Assembly (NCBI GenBank): GCA_003640385.1
Contig: RCAB01000015.1
Span: forward strand, 310,001-374,000
Direction: 5' to 3'
DNA: 64,000 nt
Origin: Setaria digitata
Taxonomy: Eukaryota > Nematoda > Chromadorea > Rhabditida > Setariidae
The number at the start of each line of letters is the position of its first letter. Position 1 is the first letter of the stretch. Shown piece by piece: positions 54,601 to 64,000 of this stretch. Both the position numbers and the translations under genes were made by a program. The notes under the pieces were generated by a model, which saw nothing but the letters and a program-made list of their open reading frames with translations, had not been told where the DNA came from and made no database searches.

Positions 54601-56391
54601 ATCTGCAAATAGCAATCAAAAAAGTGTCAGTTATTTTCACTCGATTATTTCCATTTAGTAAATCATGATGCTCTTAAAAAAAATTATATGAATAAGGCTA
54701 TTTGCTTACGGCATATGAATAAAAATGCTAATGTTTAACGATGCTGAGAAGATCTAGAGCTGTAAATTAAAAGAAGTAAGAAAGAAAAAATCACACTTGC
54801 AGATATGAAAGTAACTGTTAATAAAAGAACACCACTTTCACAATTTCTCTACAAAACAAACAAAAATAAAAATTAGGGAGAAAAAACTTACAGTTTCACG
54901 GCTGATATTGAGCTCGTTTTCGACAGGGTGGGAATGATTATGGATATCGAGACCAACAGAAGATGCTTCACGAGTTTTACGGTTCATCGACAGTCGATGA
55001 ATAATACGAAAAAAAGGAGACGAATGTCGTTTTGGTTTCGGTGGTGGTGAATTGTGCAATTCATTCTCGGCATTCAGTTCTCTTTCCTTACCGTTTGTCC
55101 CCTGTAACAAACAATACAATATTCACTGATAATAATAAGGTATTTTTACAGAGGATACAAAGGACATCAAGGTTACTCATTCGATACGGTATAACTTTTC
55201 ATTAGGATTCATTAAAATAATACTATAACTATCATTATTTATTAGGTACGGTGTAACCTAAAAGTCACTATTTAGAATTTTTTGCCTTTCTGAAATAAGA
55301 ATATAGAACGATTTGTAACTCCAAGTCTGTCATGAATAGAAACATTTGATTCTGAGGATAAATAAAAAGAGTTTAGATAATCAGATACAACATATACCTA
55401 TCGGCGAATCAACTGAGTCTTTTGAAGAGCGCAGTAATTACTCTAATGCTAATGAAAAAAAAAAAAGAAAAAAATTATATATTCTAAGGATAAGAAGTGT
55501 ACAGGTCTTCACTATTTAAAATCAATATTTTTCATACAATTTCTAACTAAATCATTTCTTGAATCATTCCTCAACTACTAACAATGATTTCTTGGTAGCA
55601 ATTCCATCCTATGAATTTTGCATTTTTTTAACTCTTACATGTTCATCTGTAAACAACACAATACCATTAAATCAACTACTCAACCTCTACAGATACTGTA
55701 GCATTAAAATATGTTATTACTATCATTATTTTTAACTATAACAGTGCTGTAGAGTGCGTCATGGATAAGAAATGCGTTAAAATTTTGAGAAGTAATAACA
55801 ACCTATAATCCAAAAATACACTTAAATACTACGTAATATGCTTCATACTTAAGAATTATATGCTGTATGATTGATAATGTCTACGACGACTTGTCACATC
55901 TGATGTTTTAGGTACTTACATTTTTGATGAGAGGAGTAGACTGGGTTGGAGAGGAGGCAACAGTATCCTCCGCCGATTGGAATGGTGGATTTCGTGAGCT
56001 TTTGCTACGATATTTCATTGAACCGATTCTTGAGAAAAAATGCCCAACTGCGGATGGACGTATTTTAGCTTCCGTTTCGTAATTCTCAATAACTACAACA
56101 AGTCTTACTGCTTTGAATAATATTTAATTTTTAGAAGTTCTGAAGCTACTCTCAAAAACCTGGTACGCAAGACGCAAACATTTTCTTATAACGTTTCCTT
56201 TATTGTAAGCAATAAAAAAGATAAGGACATGCTCATCACATCTTCAAACTGCAAACTGCTTTCAAGATTACAAATGTCACGGGAGAACACGGAAATGTTA
56301 TCCCACAAGAGTAAAAACAAAATAAGCATATAAAGGATGAAGGAAGGTACAGGTTAAAATCATAATACCAAATACCTTGTGCGGATGACAT
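45630..56391 (-). CDS. DLGAP/GKAP (SAPAP) family scaffold
   Basis: DLGAP proteins link PSD-95/DLG guanylate-kinase domains to Shank at synapses; HURP is a mitotic relative. Exons in transcript order: 56391-56376, 56092-55920, 55101-54892, 53735-53628, 53115-52862, 48893-48751, 48512-48400, 47327-47217 (or -47247), 46812-46641, 46524-46412, 46155-45995, 45834-45630. Phases close and give about 592 residues. The GKAP domain is the evidence: MIRTAVGKASLLLDKKMAKF, then LSGYWALISIELKELEANF and GNHWEPKEV, followed by the basic coiled QRRQTALAAAKRRQKEL. The N-terminal part is low-complexity and basic, with a PPPKPKR motif that could bind SH3 domains. The protein ends THVAV, a possible class II PDZ ligand. 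Met at 56427 is an in-frame alternative start. The N-terminal exons are linked by phase only. Intron 5 is about 4 kb. Confidence 0.86.
51601..51626. repeat. Poly-A tract (26 nt)
   Basis: Homopolymer in the long DLGAP intron. A second of 28 A lies at 15456-15483 in a PTP intron. Both are of a length that is error-prone in assembly. Confidence 0.9.
51917..51960. repeat. (TTCA)n microsatellite
   Basis: About eight TTCA/TTCATTCA units with minor changes, in the long DLGAP intron. Confidence 0.88.
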
Positions 56392-56427
56392 TCTTTGGCT
56401 GCTAGCACACCAATCAACGATTAACAC

Positions 56428-58930
56428 GTATGACAGCGTCTTCTAAGTACACTTAAATCGACAAGTTTTAACTACGATTAACACAAAGACTTAAAAATGG
56501 TCGTATAAGATGAAACATTTACATATTTACAATATTTACATACATAATATCTAAAATCATTGTCCCAGAACTCTTGCTTACTGTATATTTTGCAAATAAA
56601 TTTCAAAAGTTTAAGCTACTCATTTACCAAAATTGTCCAACAGTACTCTTCCTATTCCTAACCTCGGCCCAAATCTCATTTAATGTAACTTGACTAAAAC
56701 AAATGAAGCGACCACCAAACAACCGTTATTTAGAAGCAGATCAAAGTTCCATATCTCCACAGACTTCTGCCCATAACTGTATGAAACTTTTTCCTTCCCA
56801 ATTCTTTCTGGTATGTTAATTCCTCTAGAAAAATCTTGCAAAAGTCTAACGGCTTTACGGCTACTGCTGTGATAGTTAATCATCTATCCACTATTACTTT
56901 TAATTCCTCGTACACTACCTATCTGTGCTATTTCGACTTTTTCTCTTACGGAAATCACGGCAAATTCACTTTACACTTCCCCCAATGAATTATTTATCAG
57001 ATTGATGTGCCGGCAAAGTTGCCAATTCATGAAAAGCACTACTACATAAAACAACCTCGGTATATGTTACTATCTTACCGGTAATATGGAGCTTAATCCT
57101 TTTTTTTTTAAATCAGAATTACATCAATTTGCTAGCAATAATAAGTTATTTATTGCAATTAAAAAATTATGAATAAAACCCTGAAACGTTCATCATACCT
57201 GAAAAAATCCCAGAAAAAAAAAACAACTCTCGATATAGTTTCAGTTTTTGATGGAATACAGTCTACGTCTTTCTCTGATATTCTCAATAAGCTTACAGGC
57301 CAATGAGGGCTATGCACAGAATTGTACTTCTTTTTTACCCCTTTTGTTTGAAATGAGGGAAAACAGATTAAAAAGGGAAGGAAAGCGAGAATAAAAGGAC
57401 AACATGAATGACGACAATTATTTTAATTTCACGTTAATTACAGCTATAAAAATTGATTAGAACATAACGGTACCGGAAAAACAGACAGAGGAAAGAAAAA
57501 GGAAATCACAAAAACACAACACTGTTGGAAGTTTTTCTACAAATATACAATGAGAAAAAACACGTTAAATATAACACATGGACATAAAAAAATTATTTCA
57601 TTTACTTCACAGATACAACAGCTTTGATGAAACAAACCTACTGTATGATAAATACACTATGTTTGATTTAGAACTGCTTTAAATTAATTACAATTCAGCA
57701 TTCCTTTCTAATTTATTTACATTTTCGAAGGAAATAGTGTCTTTGCATGTATCAGCCTTATATTGTGAAGTTTTCTATCCAGAAGACCAAATATTGCTCG
57801 TTGAAACTATTATGCAGAGGCAACAACAAAAAGTGCAACTGAATTTAAAAACAAAAAAGAAACTGCTGAAGGGTGATATATTCATGTCAAATACTTCATA
57901 AGAAAAGAGTAAACATAAAAAACTCCCTAAACTGGTTTTTATTATGATTTCAGGCAGTTCTAAAACGGACTATTCCGCTATAATGAGCAGTTTAAAGACT
58001 ATAAGCAAAAACAAGGGTTGAACAGAGTTTGAGAAACAAAGTTCCTAAATAAAAATAAATCGATTAAAAAAAATGATATTTACAACACTGATTCTATCCA
58101 AATGAAAGGCTGAGAAACTATTGAAATGGCGAAAACACACCTGCTGATGCTAATAAAAGTAATGATGAAAACTAAAAAAAAAATAAGGGAAAAGTTGAAA
58201 ATACAAAATAAAGGACGTTAATGAAACAGTAAAAAATAGAATCAAATGGAAAAGAAAAAAAAAGTAAAATACAACTGGGAAAAAAATTGTTAGTTTTCAC
58301 GCATTTAGATCAAAAAACTACAGAGAAAAGAAAATTTTGAAATGAATATGAATTTTACGCTTTTCACAAGACAACTTTTGAGTCTACAATCAAATTCGCT
58401 TAAAATACATTTCAATCTTAGATTACATACTCGGTATACAGTAATCGAGTTTGAAATCCTCTTAATAATACATCCACTCAATCGGATTTGAAGCTCAAAG
58501 GGATTTATCGAAACGCGTAAAGTCAAAAGCTCTGCAAAAAAAGTGCAATGGATCAAATCCAACATTACACACAAAAAAAAGATTAATCGAAGCCATAAAA
58601 AAAATAAAGTTTCCATATCCAAGAAAAAATCTTTTAGCAGCAACAATCGTAACGAGATTTAGTTTACTGTGTATCTCAATAAGTCATCTGATTGTAAAAT
58701 TAGGAACTAGCTTTAGCGACTAAGATCGAATTGCTTGTTACTGAATTGCTTCAGTAACATAGGCGTCCATTAAAATAAAGACTGATGCCCGATATGAAGT
58801 GAGGTATTATGAAGATAAACCAGTTTATAATTGAGTGGATAAGATATGCACAAAATGTTATCAAATACATGACTTTATAACTGATAATGTATGTGTAACA
58901 CCTACCTTGAATGAAAGGATAAACATTCTC
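56428..58930. other. Intergenic: CHIC 3' UTR and DLGAP upstream region
   Basis: 2.5 kb between two minus-strand genes, AT-rich. The longest ORF (58305-58646, minus) is a hydrophobic low-complexity translation without family resemblance and was not called. The DLGAP promoter is presumably here. Confidence 0.5.
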
Positions 58931-60352
58931 CTAGTCTGGCAATAAAAGAAGGGTTTTCGGAAGAATTTCTAATAGTAAGACATATTCTGTCATGCTATAA
59001 TTAACTTCGACCGGTCGCCTCACTAATCGCCAGTGCAAACCCAATTTATTATAAAGCGTCTGATTTTCATGATCCAGTAATTTCTCTAATGCATGAACCG
59101 TCTGAAAAAAAATTTAGACTTTTGAGTAATACCAATAACATATCACATTTCTCGCAGAAAATTGAAGCATTGTAAAATTTATTTACTGGTGACATTTTAA
59201 AAGGAAAGTCATGTATTTAAAGATGGATTTAGCAAGAAATGGGAAGTTTTATAACTTTGGAAGTCTTGATCAACGAGCAATTATCTCGGTTAGGATTCTC
59301 CACACTATTTAAAAAGTTGTTGAGTATTGCTCCAATAATCCCTTAAACTGCTAAAATCATGGGAGAAATTGAAACAAATGTATCAGGATTAAGATATCGG
59401 AATTCCACACATGTATCTTGTGCACAATGTAAAGTTGATAAAACATTCGCTTTATGTTTTACTTTTAAAAAAGAAATTTTTAAATATTTTAAAACCCAAA
59501 GTATTTAAACTATTTAGGAGAAAAATCACTTAAAGTGGATAGATCGGCTCTATATTACATTCAGACTTACGCGTTTGTTTAAGCAAACAACGGGCCACAA
59601 TGAGCAACCGACGGTACAGCAGCAAAAAAGCAATCCACAAACGAGCCAACGAATATTCCCTGACATACTCCTTGCCAATACACTGTTAATTCTTCGCATT
59701 GTATCAGCAAGCTCTTCCGGTGCTAAACGACCCGTTAATGCAGTTGGAAATTCAGCATCAAATCGAGAGCTCAAACCAAACCTTAAACCACGTATCCATT
59801 TCATTCACTATAAAAAAAATAAAGAACAAAATATCGGACTTTATCATTCAGCAGCTGTAGCCTTATCATTAAAATTGCTAGGACCACTCAGTTTTCGACT
59901 ACCTTATTTCAAATTTTCGTTATCGCATCTCAAAAATCGGCAATCAAAGAAACTTATTCAATCCATAAAATAAAATCAGCTATCACCTTCATTTACACTA
60001 TTGACGCATTTAAATCCGAAATAATGAAAACGATTTTATCACATTCAATAACAGCTGAATAACTGTTACAATTAAGAACAGATTCCCTTCAGAAATAACG
60101 ATTTTTTTTTTTGATAAAAAGTGAAGAAAAAAAAACAGTTACATAAGTTTTTTTTTTTCTAAAAAAATATATGACCAATCCTGAAATAAATAAACGAAAC
60201 CAGACTTTTAATGAATGTTTAAATGAAATATAGAATACAAACATTGTAAGATGGCCAACTCCGCGGAAAACAATTGGTTCTCTGCTGCAAACCACTGGTG
60301 CAGGTATATCATCAATTTCAATGATGTCGATATCGGACGACATCGTCCTCAC
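58931..60352 (-). CDS. CHIC2: CHIC1/CHIC2-family cysteine-rich hydrophobic protein
   Basis: Small palmitoylated peripheral membrane protein associated with vesicles and plasma membrane; its precise role is not settled. Three exons (60352-60243, 59781-59571, 59101-58931) keep frame and give 163 residues, close to the 165 of human CHIC2. Conserved blocks: acidic N-terminus, then EPIVFRGVGHLTMFGLSSRF, EFPTALTGRLAPEEL, the Cys-rich string CGLLFCCCTVGCSLWPVVC that is the presumed palmitoylation site, LEKLLDHEN, LGLHWRL and the C-terminus EYVLLLEILPKTLLLLPD. There is no signal peptide and the hydrophobic part is short, as expected for lipid anchoring. The start is the first in-frame Met; MSSDID three residues later is possible. 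C. elegans has one family member. Confidence 0.95.
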
Positions 60353-62177
60353 TACTTTCCTTCTTTTTCGCCAGCACCTAGACTGATATTTTATTATCTA
60401 AAAAAAAAAAAAAATATTGAAAGTAGAGACAAAAGAGTTATCTCAACAAAGTTGGTGGTAATAACGATAATGGATATAACTATGATGGTATGATGATGTA
60501 GCACCAAACACCATTATTTCAATAAAACTAGGAAGAATGGCTAAGATTATTCTGATCTGATCATATTTGTGCTTTTGAAAAAGCTTCAATATTTGGTGGA
60601 ATATTTCTGGAGTAAATATATCACAGGCTAGATCGTAAAACATCAAGTACACATCATACGGAAAAATATTACTATATTATCCTCAGTGAAATACCACTCA
60701 CTACGACTGCAAGCTAATGAAAAATGAAATAAATGTTGCGACTAAGTTTATGTTTATAACCAACCACACTATCAAATTTCGCTGTGATAATAAATTAGAC
60801 AAATTTAGTAGAAATAAATATGGAACATATGGATTGCTCAGTGATGGAGTTGGTCGATTACTCATCATTTTTTCCAAAACGATCAAGAGGGATGACAGTG
60901 GACATTAAAGAAGTAAATACATGGCATAAAAATGACTTGCTTTTTTGTGCATCATGAAATAGAAAGTTGAAACGCAAGCAGAAAATGGGAACATTTAAGA
61001 AAAAAGATGGGTAAACAAAACCCAGACTTGCACAAAACGAACTAAAACTTGCTGTAATCAAGTGGACTATTAATGTACATTCGCGAAGTAAATTCATCAA
61101 TCAGAATTAAACTGCGCATGTGTAAGCAAGCGAACACGTACCCACACGTAACTAGTTCGTTTGGACTCATTACTGTAATATATACACGTGAATCACTCTG
61201 ATAACAAACGAACCACCGCTGGAAATTGCACCCACACACACAATGCAATTCTGGACATCCAACCTTATCAGATTATCAGTTCCGTTAGTAATGTCATCAT
61301 ATATTTTGTTTATCAATTGACAATTTAACAACATTGTATAATTATCAGTAAATTATCATTAAATTACATCTAACATGTCGCAAGTTAAGAAGTATAGGAA
61401 AAAAGGCTATGAATTGCAAATTAACTATAAATAATCTATAAGTTACGGAGAAACTAAAGAACAAATGATAACAATTTATAACTGTACCATTAATTCCTAT
61501 TAATTTAATAAAAAAAAAAAATGATGCCAAGACGTGCAATTAGTGAACAGTTACAAGGGTCATACTTTCATAATTAGTATTTCGAATCTTTGATTATTTC
61601 CTATAATTTTATTATTTTACCATGGCGTGAGGAGAGTTTTCATTTTCCTTGCAATATATTCCTATTCCTTTCCCATAAAAAAAAGGAAAAAGAAAAAAAA
61701 AAGATGCTCTAAATTTCAGATTTTCTGCAGCACTATATCGGAGTGACCAGATATTTTCAATTTATTCAAGAAAAATACTGCTACCGGCATTTTCCCTTAC
61801 TGTAGATAAACATCATCGGATGTGTAAAACAATAATAACAATTTTGTTTATGGTAAAATTTTGTTCTTTTTTTGTAACAGCCCATAAAATATACTTTCAA
61901 GATATGGTGATGAAATCAGTGAGGGATTTTTTTTCAGACTGAACATTAAATGATACAAACAATTACAGAAATACACATCACATATGTTGAAAAATCGACA
62001 AAAATAATAAAAGGACTGCTTAATCTCTATATATTAAAATTTATGTTAGGATATTTAGAAAAACAAATGTGATTAGAAGCAAAAACCTCCTTAACGGTCA
62101 AATTTTTCAACATAAAGCAAAAGGCCAACAAAAGATGAATGTGGAAGACGTTCGACTTCACTGTTTTCATAACCATT
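60353..62177. other. Intergenic between SPT6 and CHIC genes
   Basis: 1.8 kb between two minus-strand genes, AT-rich. It should hold the SPT6 3' UTR and the CHIC promoter. I searched for further SPT6 tail exons on the minus strand here and found none I could support. Confidence 0.45.
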
Positions 62178-64000
62178 TCAGCGATACACTGCAATTTGAA
62201 ATGAAAAAATGTTAAGTTCCTCTGGAAGAAAAAGTTGAACTTCAGCTTCTTAAATGTAGCAAGACACATAGAAGGTAAAAATGCATGAAAGAATCCTTTC
62301 TACTGAGGGTGAAATGGAAAACTGTGGTGAACCTGGGCTTTGTCTAATGAAGCAGTTTTTTACTTCTTTTTAAAACATATTTAAAATGTTCAAAAAACGT
62401 TGAGTTTAATACGGTTTAGTGCTTTCAATTTTTTTCTTTTTTAAACATTCTATTTAAAATGTTGAAGCGAAATTCCCGTAGATTAATAGTTTTACAAACA
62501 CTGCGCAAAAAAATTAGACTTACTTCCTGGTGGTGGTTCTCGATAATGCATTTTAAACCAAGCTAAGAGAGCTTCTAGGCTTTGAAATAGTTGTTGTCGA
62601 AAACGAAATCCTTCTGATGTTACTGTCATATACTCATGTCTTGCTTTGTTGTGCGGCAAATATGATATAACAAATTTTCCAGGATAATCTTGAGATGGCG
62701 TCAATGTGTAACTGTAAGTATGAGAAATCCAAAAAAAAAAAAAAAAAAAGTAGTACTGGAAATTAATTGGATATTAGAAATAACGTATGCATTAATATTA
62801 TAAAATTGGGGAATTATAAACCTACGGTATTCGCTGTGGGTTTCGTTTTTTTTCATCAAAAAGATAACTCTCGATAGCGTCGCGATCTTCAGCTTGCTTA
62901 CCATCCAAAAAATACTTATGCGACAAAACATCACGAGCTAACGCGGCCATTGGTTGTATGTGACGAGCAAGAATTTCATCCAAATCTTCAAATTCCTAAA
63001 AATTCTTTATTTTAAGAGAACTGAACTTCAGAGAGGAAGGTACAGAATATTGGAAATTTAGAACAACGAATTTTTTTGTTGGGCAAGCACATCAATAGCT
63101 TCTGATTAACATGAATTAAGCCAAATTTATACAACCAAAAAAAAGTAGTGAATGTAAGAAAATACTTCTGTGCCAATTAATAACGTTTTTCCAAGACTAA
63201 ATTGATGTTGTTTCCCTTCTTCTTTGATATCGATATGTTGATAAATACTATCAGCTACTTTCCATGTTACTGTCAGATGAGAAACAGACTTCGAACTAGG
63301 GCGAATAATGGCTTCACCCTAAAGAGAAAACTTACATCATCTCCACAACAAATCAATTTGTTAAAATTTAACAATCAATAGCAGGCGTCTGCGGAACACG
63401 TACCTGTTCAAATTTTTGAAGCATTCTTTCAGCATCTTTGAAAGTAACATTATGAAATGAGGGATGTGATATGACCCTTTTCACGAAATACGTTATAATC
63501 TTTCTCTGCTCCTTCAGTTTTTTATCCTTCTCGTCATCATCCTGAAACAAATAAAAAAAAAAAGAAAAAATTGATAATTGGGGAATATGTTGATGTATTA
63601 ACAGCACAAATATCTAAATTCCTCTCGTTACCTGGCACTTCAGCCTGTCGAAATAACGGTCAAACTCGCTGTTTTGGGGCTGCAGACCTCTTAAATCTGA
63701 TGACCGACATGAACAAGTTGCCGAAAATTTATCTGGATCTAATTCCAGTATTCGACAATATATGGGTTGATTGCGCTGAAATCCTCAAATTTTCTTTAAC
63801 ACTTAAATCAAAATGACTGAAACTAAACTGCATATTATTACAACATGAAGACCTGAAATATCGTCCTCTAATAGGAAGAAAAAAACAATGAAGTGCTTAC
63901 TCTAACTCTCTCACTTGGATCTACGAACGAATCAGGCCGGTCTGATAAATATTTATTTGGGATAAAACCAGTTATACCATTGTCGAATCGTACTTTTACG
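62178..64000 (-). CDS. emb-5: Transcription elongation factor SPT6, C-terminal part
   Basis: SPT6 is a histone chaperone that travels with RNA polymerase II and binds phosphorylated RPB1 through a tandem SH2 domain. The window ends inside the gene; exons visible are 64000-63901 (partial), 63775-63632, 63541-63404, 63318-63166, 62995-62826, 62711-62524 and tentatively 62188-62178. The first holds the S1 domain ([20 protein letters not shown]), continuing with [38 protein letters not shown] and [19 protein letters not shown] belong to the N-terminal SH2, with the Arg of IIRPSS as phosphate binder. [20 protein letters not shown] and [13 protein letters not shown] belong to the second SH2. The last exon is a guess that would end the protein as GMYR shortly after the tandem SH2. 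Human SPT6 has a long tail there. Confidence 0.94.

Noticed and set aside
58305..58646. 113-residue minus-strand ORF
   Set aside because: Leu/Phe/Ile-rich translation of AT-rich DNA, no splice context, no family resemblance.
59575..59973. 132-residue plus-strand ORF
   Set aside because: Antisense shadow of the conserved CHIC exon 59781-59571.
1..64000. CRISPR array, spliced-leader RNA, rRNA or prophage
   Set aside because: No regularly spaced repeats with unique spacers, no rRNA-like sequence and no filarial SL1 sequence seen; the gene content is nematode nuclear.

Overview
The window is nuclear DNA from a nematode, most likely a filarial or related spirurid worm. It is strongly AT-rich, with many homopolymer and TA tracts and many GT...TTTCAG/TTTTAG introns of about 50 bp to several kb. 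Its genes are typical single-copy animal genes. No species can be named from sequence alone. There is no bacterial operon, CRISPR array, phage or recognisable coding transposon.

Layout. On the plus strand, 1-9620 is the 3' part of a KMT2C/KMT2D-type H3K4 methyltransferase (C. elegans set-16), and 10880-13177 is Gemin2. Everything after that is on the minus strand, read from high to low coordinates: the 3' part of SPT6 (64000 to 62178), a CHIC1/2-family protein (60352 to 58931), a DLGAP/GKAP scaffold (56391 to 45630), Gemin8 (44240 to 42788), an RPA43-like RNA polymerase I subunit (42091 to 40764), a FMNL/FRL formin (35061 to 21990) and a cytoplasmic protein tyrosine phosphatase with a long C-terminal tail (19260 to 13768). 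A tRNA-Val(AAC), possibly the head of a SINE, lies on the plus strand at 39987-40059. I rebuilt the exon chains by hand. Within each gene from its first assigned exon the splice phases close to a single reading frame, which is the main support for the models.

The genes do not form one pathway, but themes recur. KMT2C/D and SPT6 act in chromatin and transcription elongation, and RPA43 in rRNA transcription. Gemin2 and Gemin8 both belong to the SMN complex that assembles spliceosomal snRNPs. The formin, DLGAP and PTP act in actin, postsynaptic or cortical signalling.

The most notable observations are: two SMN-complex genes within 35 kb; two clear and one possible GC-AG intron; a tRNA-Val followed by a GC-richer, terminator-less tail that looks like a SINE; and three single-N positions, each flanked by a direct duplication, which look like unmerged contig ends. 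A PTP exon may have two alternative 3' ends, and the SPT6 may lack the usual long C-terminal tail. I found no convincing novel multi-gene system.
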